From Aerococcaceae bacterium zg-252 (GTDB lineage Bacteria; Bacillota; Bacilli; Lactobacillales; Aerococcaceae), in contig CP066204.1 of assembly GCA_016237705.1 (NCBI GenBank), forward strand, positions 558,001 through 622,000: a DNA stretch of 64,000 nt. Reading direction: 5' to 3'. Positions 42,273-50,665 of the stretch are shown here, piece by piece (within the stretch, counting starts at the first letter, position 1; each line of letters opens with the position of its first letter). The notes below the pieces were generated by a model that ran no database searches, had not been told where the DNA came from, and saw only the letters and a program-made list of their open reading frames with translations. Made by a program: the position numbers and the translations under genes.

Positions 42273-43658
42273 TTGGAAAATAAACATTCAGTTAAAATTA
42301 CCGAAACAGTTTTAAGAGATGCTCATCAAAGTTTAATGGCGACACGTATGCCGTTTGCAGATATGGAACCAATTTTACCTGTTTTAGATCAAGTGGGTTA
42401 CGCTTCTTTAGAATGCTGGGGTGGCGCTACCTTTGACGCATGTATTCGATTCTTAAATGAAAATCCATGGGAACGATTAAGAAAGATTAAAAAATTAGTT
42501 CCTAATACTCCGTTACAAATGTTATTACGAGGACAAAATTTACTTGGTTATCGCCATTACGCCGATGATGTGGTAGAAAAATTTATTGAAAAAGCTGCTA
42601 TCAATGGAATTGATATCTTTCGAATTTTTGATGCATTAAATGATTTTAGAAATGTGCAAAAATCAATTGAAGTGGTACAGAAATTTGGTAAAGAGGCTCA
42701 AGTTGCGATTGCTTATACGACAAGCCCGATTCATACTGTTGAGTACTATGTTGAATTAGCTAAAGAAATTCAAGCAATGGGAGCAGATACTATTTGCGTA
42801 AAAGATATGGCAGGAGTTTTAACACCGGAAGACGGTTACCGTCTAGTTAAAGCGATTAAAGAACAAGTAACCATTCCAGTGATTGTGCATACACATGCGA
42901 CAAGTGGTTTATCACAAATTACCTTGCAAAAGGTCGTGGAGGCAGGTGCAGACCGAGTGGACACAGCAATTTCTCCATTGAGTGAGGGAACGAGTCAACC
43001 GGCTACTGAAGCGATGATGATGAGTTTTGAAGAGGCTGGATATTCTACTGGTTTAAATAAAGAAAAATTAGAAGAAGTAGCCAACTACTTTAGGGGCTTG
43101 CGTGATAAGTATTTAGAAAAAGGGATGATTGACCCTAAAATGTTAATGCCAGACCCACGAGCGTTAATCTATCAAGTGCCAGGTGGTATGCTTTCAAATA
43201 TGTATTCACAACTAAAACAAGCAGGGTTAGAATCAAAATACGAAGAAGTGTTAGCAGAAGTACCGAGAGTGCGTAAAGATTTAGGTTATCCACCATTAGT
43301 AACACCATTAAGTCAAATGGTTGGAACACAAGCAACAATGAACATTATTACTGGTGAACGTTATAAAATGGTTTCAAATGAAGTGAAAAACTATTTAGTC
43401 GGTAAGTATGGAAAATCACCAGTGCCAGTAGAAGAATCGTTTAGACAAAAATTAGTTGGTGATGCTATTGTGATTCATCATCGACCAGCTGATGATTTGG
43501 AAGCTGAATTTGCGCATTTGACGCATGAAATTGGTGAGCTATCTCAAAATGATGAAGATACACTCATCTATGCACTGTTCCCAGAAGTGGGTAAAAACTT
43601 CTTGAAAAATTATTATCAGCCAGAACCTGAGGTTGTTAGAATTCAAGCATATCTATAA
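42273..43658 (+). CDS. oadA: Oxaloacetate decarboxylase alpha chain (carboxyltransferase)
   Basis: TTG start at 42273 behind AAAGGAGTC. The 461-residue protein has the carboxyltransferase TIM barrel: TETVLRDAHQSLMATRM, RGQNLLGYRHYADDVVE, the metal/Lys motif CVKDMAGVLTPEDGY, HTHATSGLS and PLSEGTSQPATEAM. It ends after the conserved PYC-OADA domain and carries no biotin domain; biotin is on the separate protein at 44006. It transfers the carboxyl group of oxaloacetate to biotin, leaving pyruvate. Confidence 0.95.
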   Translation: MENKHSVKITETVLRDAHQSLMATRMPFADMEPILPVLDQVGYASLECWGGATFDACIRFLNENPWERLRKIKKLVPNTPLQMLLRGQNLLGYRHYADDVVEKFIEKAAINGIDIFRIFDALNDFRNVQKSIEVVQKFGKEAQVAIAYTTSPIHTVEYYVELAKEIQAMGADTICVKDMAGVLTPEDGYRLVKAIKEQVTIPVIVHTHATSGLSQITLQKVVEAGADRVDTAISPLSEGTSQPATEAMMMSFEEAGYSTGLNKEKLEEVANYFRGLRDKYLEKGMIDPKMLMPDPRALIYQVPGGMLSNMYSQLKQAGLESKYEEVLAEVPRVRKDLGYPPLVTPLSQMVGTQATMNIITGERYKMVSNEVKNYLVGKYGKSPVPVEESFRQKLVGDAIVIHHRPADDLEAEFAHLTHEIGELSQNDEDTLIYALFPEVGKNFLKNYYQPEPEVVRIQAYL

Positions 43659-43673
43659 GAGAGGAGTAGTTGT

Positions 43674-43985
43674 GTGGAATATTCAATTATGGAAGTCATT
43701 AATTTGACCTTTTCAGCTATTACAATCGTATTTATCGTTTTAACAGCGATTATGTTCTCGATAAATTTAGTTGGAAAGATTGTTGAAAAATTTGAACAGT
43801 CAACACCAGTGGAAACAAGTGCAGCTAATGTCACTGCACCAACACCTGTTCAAAAAGAAAATACATTAAAAGAAATCTTTGCTGAGGATAATTATGCTCA
43901 AGTAGCAGCTTTAGTTGCCTTGACTCAAGCAAGTGAGAATGAACAAGATAAACGATTTGAAATAGCATCGATTGTTAAAAAATAA
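43674..43985 (+). CDS. Oxaloacetate decarboxylase small gamma-like subunit
   Basis: The GTG start at 43674 is behind GAGAGGAG. The 103-residue product has one N-terminal membrane helix (LTFSAITIVFIVLTAIMFSINLVGKIV), then a Pro/Thr-rich linker and a C-terminal helical part (YAQVAALVALTQASENEQDKRF), the arrangement of OadG/OadH. It anchors the soluble alpha and biotin proteins to OadB. Position between oadA and the biotin carrier gene supports this. Confidence 0.8.
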   Translation: MEYSIMEVINLTFSAITIVFIVLTAIMFSINLVGKIVEKFEQSTPVETSAANVTAPTPVQKENTLKEIFAEDNYAQVAALVALTQASENEQDKRFEIASIVKK

Positions 43986-44005
43986 AATAAAGATGAGGTA
44001 GAATA

Positions 44006-44359
44006 ATGAAACGATATGAAGTAACCGTAAATGGACAAGTGTATGAAGTAAGTTTAAGAGAATTACAAGCAAATGAAACAGTTGCTACGACTACAACACA
44101 ATCTGCACCAGCTGCTGCACCGACACCAACTGCATCGAATACTGGTGAGGGATTCAGTGTCAAAGCACCAATGGGTGGTGTCATTATGTCAGTAAAAGTG
44201 AAACCAAATCAAGTTGTTAAAGCTGGGGATACTTTATTCATTTTAGAAGCGATGAAAATGGAAAATGAAATTGTTGCACCACAAGACGGTGTTGTTAAAT
44301 CAATCTTAGTTAATGAGTCACAGCAAGTAGAAACAAATCAAGAATTAGTGATTATCTAG
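44006..44359 (+). CDS. Biotin carboxyl carrier protein of oxaloacetate decarboxylase
   Basis: The 117-residue protein has a short N-terminal beta part (KRYEVTVNGQVYEVSL), an Ala/Pro/Thr linker (about 28-48), and a biotinyl domain with ILEAMKMENEIVAP (Lys of AMKM, about residue 91) and a following hairpin. It matches separately encoded carriers such as OadD of Enterococcus. It ferries CO2-biotin from OadA to the membrane subunit OadB. AGATGAGG precedes the ATG. A biotin ligase is not in the window. Confidence 0.92.
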   Translation: MKRYEVTVNGQVYEVSLRELQANETVATTTTQSAPAAAPTPTASNTGEGFSVKAPMGGVIMSVKVKPNQVVKAGDTLFILEAMKMENEIVAPQDGVVKSILVNESQQVETNQELVII

Positions 44360-44370
44360 GGAGGTCTACT

Positions 44371-45501
44371 ATGTTAGAGATTATTGGAGAACTCATTTCT
44401 AGTTCAGGATTTGGTGCAATGACAGTGCAAAATTTTATTATGATTGCACTAGCATGCTTTTTCTTGTATTTAGGAATTAAAAAGCAATATGAACCTTATT
44501 TAATGGTACCGATTGCTTTTGGTATGTTGTTAGCGAACTTACCAATATCTGGTGTAATGGAAGCAGCGAATGGAACAGACCCAGGTGGCTTATTGTATTA
44601 TTTATATCAAGGGACTAAACTAGGGGTTTATCCACCACTTATTTTCTTATGTTTAGGAATTGCGACAGACTTTGGCCCATTAATTGCTAATCCAGTCACT
44701 TTATTATTAGGTGGTGCTGCACAAGCAGGAATTTTTGCAGCTTTCTTTTTAGCGATTATGTTTGGTATGACACCTGAAGAGGCTGCTTCAATTGGTATTA
44801 TTGGAGGGGCAGACGGTCCAACTGCGATTTTCACTACGACACGTTTGGCACCACATTTATTATCAGCGATTGCGGTTGCAGCCTATTCTTATATGGCATT
44901 AGTACCAGTTATTCAACCACCAATTATTAGAGCTTTGACGACTAAAGCTGAACGTCAAGTTGTGATGAAAGAGCAACGTAAAGTATCACAAACGGAAAAA
45001 ATTATTTTCCCAATTGTTGTAACGATTTTAGTAAGTTTAATCGTACCAAGTGCTACAACATTAGTGGGGATGTTAATGTTAGGTAACTTATTACGTGAAA
45101 TTAAGTTAGTTCCATTAATGACATCTGCTCTATCAAATACGATGATGTATATGATTACAATTTTATTAGGAATGACCGTTGGGGCGACAGCTAATGGCGA
45201 TATATTCTTATCTCCGTCTACTTTATTAATCATTGCACTTGGATTAGTTGCTTTTTCAATTGGGACGGCTGGAGGAGTATTACTCGGTAAAGTTATGTAT
45301 CATCTCTCAGGTGGTAAAATTAATCCGATGATTGGTGCGGCAGGAGTATCAGCTGTACCAATGGCAGCACGTGTTGTACATAAAGAGGGACAATTAGAAA
45401 ATCCTGCCAACTTCTTATTAATGCATGCAATGGGACCAAATGTAGCGGGAGTTATCGGTTCAGCAGTAGCTGCCGGTGTATTGTTGGCGATGTTTGGGTA
45501 A
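44371..45501 (+). CDS. oadB: Na+-pumping oxaloacetate decarboxylase beta subunit
   Basis: The 376-residue membrane protein has the OadB/GcdB/MmdB signatures: LMVPIAFGMLLANLP, FGPLIANPVTLLLGGAAQ, IGIIGGADGPTAIFTT (the conserved Asp region, about 143-158), ALSNTMMYMITILLGMTVG and MHAMGPNVAGVIGSAVAAG. It decarboxylates carboxybiotin and exports about two Na+, making a sodium gradient from citrate fermentation. GGAGG precedes the ATG. A terminator follows, closing the citDEFX-oad cluster. Confidence 0.95.
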   Translation: MLEIIGELISSSGFGAMTVQNFIMIALACFFLYLGIKKQYEPYLMVPIAFGMLLANLPISGVMEAANGTDPGGLLYYLYQGTKLGVYPPLIFLCLGIATDFGPLIANPVTLLLGGAAQAGIFAAFFLAIMFGMTPEEAASIGIIGGADGPTAIFTTTRLAPHLLSAIAVAAYSYMALVPVIQPPIIRALTTKAERQVVMKEQRKVSQTEKIIFPIVVTILVSLIVPSATTLVGMLMLGNLLREIKLVPLMTSALSNTMMYMITILLGMTVGATANGDIFLSPSTLLIIALGLVAFSIGTAGGVLLGKVMYHLSGGKINPMIGAAGVSAVPMAARVVHKEGQLENPANFLLMHAMGPNVAGVIGSAVAAGVLLAMFG

Positions 45502-45524
45502 GGGGAAAACCAAACCATAAATAG

Positions 45525-45557
45525 ACACTTGAACGAAATTAGTTCAGGTGTTTTTTT
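45525..45557 (+). terminator. Terminator after oadB
   Basis: ACACTTGAAC / GTTCAGGTGT stem with one G-T pair, then seven Ts. Confidence 0.85.
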
Positions 45558-45624
45558 ACAACTACAATACTGTTGTCGGAGATGAAATGTTAGAATAGAA
45601 AAGTTTTTATTGAAAGCACGAAAG

Positions 45625-45661
45625 CACGTCAATCAAGTATTATGCTGATTGACGTGGTTTT
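45625..45661. terminator. Hairpin terminator before the convergent dehydrogenase gene
   Basis: CACGTCAATCA / TGATTGACGTG perfect 11-bp stem; GTTTT follows on the plus strand. It lies 12 bases past the stop of the minus-strand gene. Confidence 0.6.
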
Positions 45662-45672
45662 CACTAATTAAT

Positions 45673-46617
45673 CTAATACCCCTTTTGATAATCCAAGCGA
45701 TTATGCGACGGCACCTCGCCACGGATAAATTCACGATAATTTTTTGCAAAAATATCAAGAATGCGTGAATGATAAAAGTCACTGATACCTGCACGATGAG
45801 GCATGATTAGGACATTTTCCATTTGCCATAATGGGCTAGTTTCAGGTAAGGGTTCAACTTCAAAGACATCGAGTGCAGCAGCATTAATTTGTTTAGTATC
45901 TAATGCGTGAATTAACGCCTGTTCATCAACAGACTTACCACGTCCCATATTGATGAAAATAGCGTCCTGTTTCATCAAGTCAAATTGTTTAGCACCGAAA
46001 AGTTTATCGGTTGCTGGTGTATATGGCAAATTATTGATGACATAATCATAGTGTCCAATGCGTTCATCTAATGCTGTGATTGAATAGCAGTTTTGAATGC
46101 CTGGCACGTCATGTCCACTGCGATTAATGCCGTCAACCGTCATCTCAAATGCAGTCGCTAATTTAGCGAGGGCTTGACCGATTTCACCTGTTCCGACAGT
46201 AAGGACGCTTTTGCCAGTTAGTTCGGTTAAACCTGTTGGAGAAAACCATTTTGATTGCAACTGATTATCCCGAGATGTATGTAATTGTCTAGCAAATGAA
46301 ATCATACAGCCAATCGTTTGCTGAGCGATTGTAGTGGCATTGGCACCTTTGGCAGTAGTGACGATAACACCGGCTTTTTCCAATAAATCAAAGGGCAAAT
46401 TATCTACACCAACCATGAATAGTTGAATCCATTTGATATTGTGAGATAGTGATAGTACATCCATTAGAATTGGGTGCCACCCTAATACAATATCGTATTC
46501 AGCAACCGTTTCAGCACTTGGTTCTTGTGCAGAAAAGTCGGTGTACGGTAAATCAGTGATTGATTGTAATAATTGTTGTTCTTTATCTGTTAAATTACGA
46601 AATAGAGCGATTTTCAT
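45673..46617 (-). CDS. D-2-hydroxyacid dehydrogenase family protein
   Basis: The 314-residue protein has the D-isomer-specific 2-hydroxyacid dehydrogenase layout: a split substrate domain (VLGWHPILMDVLSL) and an NAD domain with VLTVGTGEIGQALAKLA (about 138-154). The catalytic residues fit: Arg in MGRGKSVDEQAL, Glu in VFEVEPLPETSP, His in MPHRAGISD. It reduces a 2-oxoacid with NAD(P)H; substrate unknown. Its closeness to genes that make pyruvate and oxaloacetate is suggestive, but it is on the other strand behind terminators. The promoter region (46618-46813) is shared with the divergent thioesterase gene. Confidence 0.85.
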   Translation of the reverse strand: MKIALFRNLTDKEQQLLQSITDLPYTDFSAQEPSAETVAEYDIVLGWHPILMDVLSLSHNIKWIQLFMVGVDNLPFDLLEKAGVIVTTAKGANATTIAQQTIGCMISFARQLHTSRDNQLQSKWFSPTGLTELTGKSVLTVGTGEIGQALAKLATAFEMTVDGINRSGHDVPGIQNCYSITALDERIGHYDYVINNLPYTPATDKLFGAKQFDLMKQDAIFINMGRGKSVDEQALIHALDTKQINAAALDVFEVEPLPETSPLWQMENVLIMPHRAGISDFYHSRILDIFAKNYREFIRGEVPSHNRLDYQKGY

Positions 46618-46813
46618 AATATACCCCCATAAATGTTTTACAGTGTTAATAATAGTATAACAGAAAATAAAGTGGATTCATAATGCTGTTTAAACAATTA
46701 ATGTCGTTCAATTTTGTTGATTTAGTACAAAGGTAAGATTTGTAGCATTGGCAGATATATTATTTTAATAAATGAGTATAACAGTATATAATAGATGATA
46801 ATGAGGTGGAGAA

Positions 46814-47587
46814 ATGACGGAAACATATCAATATACAAAAGCATTTACACAATCGTATCGTTTATCGGACAATCTTACTCGACAACAAAACACGAATCGA
46901 GTTTCCATTGCTGAAATATTAAAAATGGCACTACGAACATCGAATGCACACGATTCCGCTGTACGTCAACAATTGGCTGAGGAAGATTATGTGATTAAAT
47001 CGCATCAGACATGGGTGATTACCAATAATCAACTGGAATTATTTGAATGGCCTTTGGTTAATCAAATGATTGACATTCAAACCAAAATAGTTGAAGCGAA
47101 TCGCTTTTTTGTCGTTCGTTCTTTTGAAGTTAGTCATCAAGGACAATTATTGATACAAATCTATATGCAATTTGCTGCAATCGATTTTGAAACACGTAAA
47201 ATGGCTCGATTGCAATTGTCAAGTATTGATTCGATTGTAAATGAACAAGCACCAATCGTGTTTAGTAAATTTAACATTGAATCAGAGCGGCTAAGTGATT
47301 TTGAGCAGAAATATGAGATTCAAGCAACTGATATTGATGAGAACCAACATGTAAATAATTTAGTTTATTTCCGTTGGGGATATGATGCGTTACCTGATGA
47401 ATTTAAGCAAGAACATCATCTGCAAAAAATTGAATTAAAGTATGGTAGTGAGCTATTGCCAGAGCATCAAGTTGTAGTAAAAACATATATTTCGGTCAAT
47501 AATGTTGTTCAAACGGAGCAAGTCATTTATAATGAAACATTAGATAAGCAAGCGTGTCATATTCGCATGACATGGATAAAAGAATAG
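46814..47587 (+). CDS. Acyl-ACP thioesterase
   Basis: The 257-residue protein is a double hotdog-fold thioesterase: YTKAFTQSYRLSDNLTRQQNTNRVSIAEIL at the start and the active-site-like IDENQHVNNLVYFRWG (about 180-195, Asn/His) in the second half. It releases fatty acids from acyl-ACP, influencing membrane fatty-acid balance. AGGTGGAG precedes the ATG. TATAAT at 46787-46792 is a possible -10. The methionine aminopeptidase gene follows at 13 bases. Confidence 0.88.
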   Translation: MTETYQYTKAFTQSYRLSDNLTRQQNTNRVSIAEILKMALRTSNAHDSAVRQQLAEEDYVIKSHQTWVITNNQLELFEWPLVNQMIDIQTKIVEANRFFVVRSFEVSHQGQLLIQIYMQFAAIDFETRKMARLQLSSIDSIVNEQAPIVFSKFNIESERLSDFEQKYEIQATDIDENQHVNNLVYFRWGYDALPDEFKQEHHLQKIELKYGSELLPEHQVVVKTYISVNNVVQTEQVIYNETLDKQACHIRMTWIKE

Positions 47588-47600
47588 AAAGGGCTAGAGA

Positions 47601-48359
47601 ATGATTACATTAAAATCAGAACGAGAAATCGAAATGATGAAAGAGTCGGGTGCATTATTAGCGTCAATACATGTTAAATTAAGAGATTTGATTAAACCAG
47701 GCGTGACAACTGCACAAATTGACCAATTTGTACAAAAGGAAATTGAAAAAGGTGGGGCGATCGCAGCTCAAATTGGTTATGAGGGGTATAAATATGCGAC
47801 TTGTACCAGTGTGAATGATGAAATTTGTCATGGTTTTCCGTCAAACTATGCACTAAAAGCAGGTGACATTGTAAAAGTTGATTTCTGTGTTGACTTAAAT
47901 GGTGCGATTTCGGATAGTTGTTGGTGCTATGCTGTCGGTGAGATTAGTCCAGAACACCAAGCATTAATGGATGTAACAAAAGAAGCGATGTATCTTGGTA
48001 TTGCACAAGCAAAAGTAGGAAATCGTATTGGCGACATCGGTCACGCTATTCAAACGTACGCAGAATCAAAAGGTTATGGTGTTGTCCGTGATTTTATCGG
48101 ACATGGCATTGGGCCAAGTATTCATGAAGAGCCACAAGTACCACATTATGGACTAGCTGGTAAAGGCTTGCGTTTGAAAGAGGGTATGACGATTACCATT
48201 GAGCCGATGATTACAATGGGAACGTGGCAGATGAAAATGGATAATAATGGGTGGACAGCTCGTACTCGTGACGGTGGGTATTGTGCTCAGTTTGAACATT
48301 CGCTTGTAATTACGGCCGACGGGCCAGTTCTATTGACAGAACAACAGCCAGAAGCATAA
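47601..48359 (+). CDS. map: Type I methionyl aminopeptidase
   Basis: The 252-residue pita-bread fold enzyme has all five metal ligands visible: Asp in VDFCVDLNG, Asp in ISDSC, His in FIGHGIGPSIHEEP, Glu in TIEPMI, and Glu in QFEHSLVIT, plus the substrate His in EICHGFPS. It removes N-terminal Met from nascent proteins. The extra MKMDNNGWTARTRDGG loop near the C-terminus is normal. AAAGGGCTAGAG precedes the ATG. A terminator follows. Confidence 0.95.
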   Translation: MITLKSEREIEMMKESGALLASIHVKLRDLIKPGVTTAQIDQFVQKEIEKGGAIAAQIGYEGYKYATCTSVNDEICHGFPSNYALKAGDIVKVDFCVDLNGAISDSCWCYAVGEISPEHQALMDVTKEAMYLGIAQAKVGNRIGDIGHAIQTYAESKGYGVVRDFIGHGIGPSIHEEPQVPHYGLAGKGLRLKEGMTITIEPMITMGTWQMKMDNNGWTARTRDGGYCAQFEHSLVITADGPVLLTEQQPEA

Positions 48360-48371
48360 TAAAAATAAATC

Positions 48372-48408
48372 AGACGAGAAGATTGGTGCAATCATACTCG
48401 TCTTTTTT
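48372..48408 (+). terminator. Terminator after map
   Basis: AGACGAG / CTCGTCT with an inner GATTG/CAATC pairing, followed by TTTTTT. The rest of the gap to 48702 is AT-rich leader sequence in which I see no gene; TATAAT at 48670-48675 is a plausible -10 for the next gene. Confidence 0.85.
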
Positions 48409-48702
48409 GTGCTGTACTTAATGAGAGAATTATGAGTGTAGGTGCGAATGAGTAAAGGTGCAAGAGCGATAAGTGTCATTATTTTAGTGGCATGAATAAT
48501 GATAATGATACTAATAAATAGAAGTAATTTTAGGTAGGGAATATGAATATATTGCGTTTATTAATTTTAAGTGATAAACAGCGAAATAAAAATTAGATGT
48601 TGGTTAAAATTTGTGTTATCTACAAAAAATTAACTTGTATTAATTTTACCTGTGATGTATGATTAATTTTATAATAAAAAAACATTTTTTTGGAGGAGAA
48701 CA

Positions 48703-50454
48703 ATGAAAAAATCGCTTATAAAATTTTTCGCATTAAGTGCATCTGTATTAGCACTATCTTCTGTTGTAACACCGTCAATTGTTAATGTATCCGCACAGTC
48801 TGTAGAATTATCGACAAAAGTTACAAATAATGAAGAGTCCATTGAAGGTGGAATCTTCCGTTATGCATTAGTAGGGTCAGCATTTCCAGGGGTATTGAAC
48901 CAAATGCTTTTTGATGCACAACCTGATGCAGTTATTCTTGGATTTTTACAAGATAGTTTATATGGATATGATGAGAACTTTTTAATTAATGATTCAGGCT
49001 TTGCAAAAATTGAGTTTGATCGTGAAAACAAACAAGTAACAATTAAAATTCCTGAAGGACAAAAATGGAGCGACGGAGAAGATTTGACGATAGATGATGT
49101 GATTTTCCCATATTATGTTATTGGACATAAAGATTATCCAGGTGTTCGTTATGGAGAGGCACTAGAAAATGTTGTTGGTATGGAAGAATACCATAAAGGT
49201 GAAACTGATAAGATTTCGGGTTTGGAACGTGTGGATGATTATACATTGCGTGTTACTTACAAAAACTTCCCTAACTCAATGTTACAAGCTGGTGGGGGTA
49301 TTTTAAATAATATTGAGCCAGAACACTACTTAAAAGATGTTCCTGTTGCTGAATTATTAGATTCTGATAAAGTACGTGTTAACCCTATTGGTATGGGTGC
49401 ATTCCGTGTAACGAAAATTGTTCCTGGAGAATCTGTAACCTTTGAACCAAATGAATACTATTGGAAAGGTAAACCAAAAGTTGATGGTGTTCAATTAGAC
49501 GTTGTAAGTGATGCAACAGCGATTGCTGAAATGCAAGCAGGACGTTATGATGTAGCTTCATTGCCAGCTGACCAATATGAAGTTTATAAAGATTCTACCA
49601 ATATGCAAATTTTAGGTGATGTTCAAAATGCATTCACTTATATCGGATTTAAATTAGGTAAAATGGAAGACGGTAGAGTTGTATCAGATGATTCAGTAGT
49701 GCAAGCAGATAAAGCATTACGTCAAGCAATGGCTTATGCGATTGATAATGATGCGATTGGTGAGCGTTTCTACAATGGTTTACGTTGGAGAGCAACTTCA
49801 CCAATTACACCAAACTTCAAAGAATACCATGACGACTCAATTGAAGGTTATCCTTATGATGTTGAAAAAGCAAAACAAATTTTAGCAGATGCAGGATATA
49901 AAGATGCAGACGGCGACGGATTTGTTGAAGATAAAAATGGTAAACCATTCACTTTAGGTTTTGCTTCAATGTCTGGTGGTGAAACAGCACAACCAATTGC
50001 TGAATACTATATGCAACAATGGGCTGAAATCGGAATTAAAGTAGAATTAGTTGACGGACAATTAATGGAATTTAACGCATTCTATGAAGCAATCAAAAAA
50101 GATGAGCCAAAAATTCAAGTATATCAAGCTGCTTATGGTATCGGTGGTGACCCTAACCCATCTGATTTCTATAGTAAAGAAGCTGGATTTAACTTTGCTC
50201 GTTGGACAACTGAAGAAAATGAACGCTTATTAGCAGCAATTAATTCAGATGATGCTTTCAATGAAGATTTCCGTAAAAAAGCATATAATGAATGGCAAGA
50301 ATACTTCATGGAAGAATTGCCAATCATTCCAACATTATATCGTTACAGTGTAACAGCTGTTAACAACCGTGTGAAAAACTACGATATTAAAGTAGGTTCA
50401 GAATTATCATTAGCTGACCTTGAATTAACAGCAGAAGAACCATACGCACAATAA
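48703..50454 (+). CDS. Family 5 peptide-binding protein, paralogue 1, no lipobox
   Basis: The 583-residue protein is an OppA/DppA-like extracytoplasmic binding protein: GGIFRYALVGSAFPG at the start of the mature part, IPEGQKWSDGEDLTIDDVIF, FPNSMLQAGGG, GMGAFRVTKIVPGESV, LRQAMAYAIDNDAIGERFYNG and a Ca-loop-like DADGDGFVEDKNGKP. The signal peptide (LIKFFALSASVLALSSVV) ends VSAQ and contains no Cys, so it would be cut by signal peptidase I and not lipid-anchored. That is unusual for a Gram-positive binding protein. No opp permease genes are near. GGAGGAG precedes the ATG. A close paralogue follows. Confidence 0.9.
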   Translation: MKKSLIKFFALSASVLALSSVVTPSIVNVSAQSVELSTKVTNNEESIEGGIFRYALVGSAFPGVLNQMLFDAQPDAVILGFLQDSLYGYDENFLINDSGFAKIEFDRENKQVTIKIPEGQKWSDGEDLTIDDVIFPYYVIGHKDYPGVRYGEALENVVGMEEYHKGETDKISGLERVDDYTLRVTYKNFPNSMLQAGGGILNNIEPEHYLKDVPVAELLDSDKVRVNPIGMGAFRVTKIVPGESVTFEPNEYYWKGKPKVDGVQLDVVSDATAIAEMQAGRYDVASLPADQYEVYKDSTNMQILGDVQNAFTYIGFKLGKMEDGRVVSDDSVVQADKALRQAMAYAIDNDAIGERFYNGLRWRATSPITPNFKEYHDDSIEGYPYDVEKAKQILADAGYKDADGDGFVEDKNGKPFTLGFASMSGGETAQPIAEYYMQQWAEIGIKVELVDGQLMEFNAFYEAIKKDEPKIQVYQAAYGIGGDPNPSDFYSKEAGFNFARWTTEENERLLAAINSDDAFNEDFRKKAYNEWQEYFMEELPIIPTLYRYSVTAVNNRVKNYDIKVGSELSLADLELTAEEPYAQ

Positions 50455-50463
50455 TTGAGATGA

Positions 50464-50490
50464 AAGAGGGCCATGTGGCTCTCTTTTTTT
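50464..50490 (+). terminator. Terminator after peptide-binding paralogue 1
   Basis: AGAGGGCCA-TG-TGGCTCTCT hairpin with one bulge, followed by a long T run. Confidence 0.85.
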
Positions 50491-50597
50491 TACAATAAGA
50501 GAAGTAAAAATAAAAATTAACATAAGATACCCAAATTGCGACAAAATCATAAAATGAGTTTTTTATTAGAGAAAATAAAAATTTACTCATAAACCTA

Positions 50598-50626
50598 TTG
50601 CATTTTAATTTAAATTAAGTTAATAT
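50598..50626 (+). promoter_or_regulatory. Promoter of peptide-binding paralogue 2
   Basis: TTGCAT (50598-50603), 17-base spacer, TAATAT (50621-50626), 40 bases before the ATG. The paralogue therefore has its own transcription unit. Confidence 0.55.
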
Positions 50627-50665
50627 AGGAACATAAATCAGTAACAACCAAACAGGAGGGTAAAT

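Noticed and set aside
42273-45501. Methylmalonyl-CoA or glutaconyl-CoA decarboxylase instead of oxaloacetate decarboxylase
   Set aside because: The alpha subunit is a pyruvate-carboxylase-type carboxyltransferase (TETVLRDAHQSL), not the acyl-CoA type, and the cluster adjoins citrate lyase.
48409-48702. Search for a small peptide or pheromone gene before the binding-protein genes
   Set aside because: Only a 15-codon frame without a ribosome binding site was found; nothing convincing.
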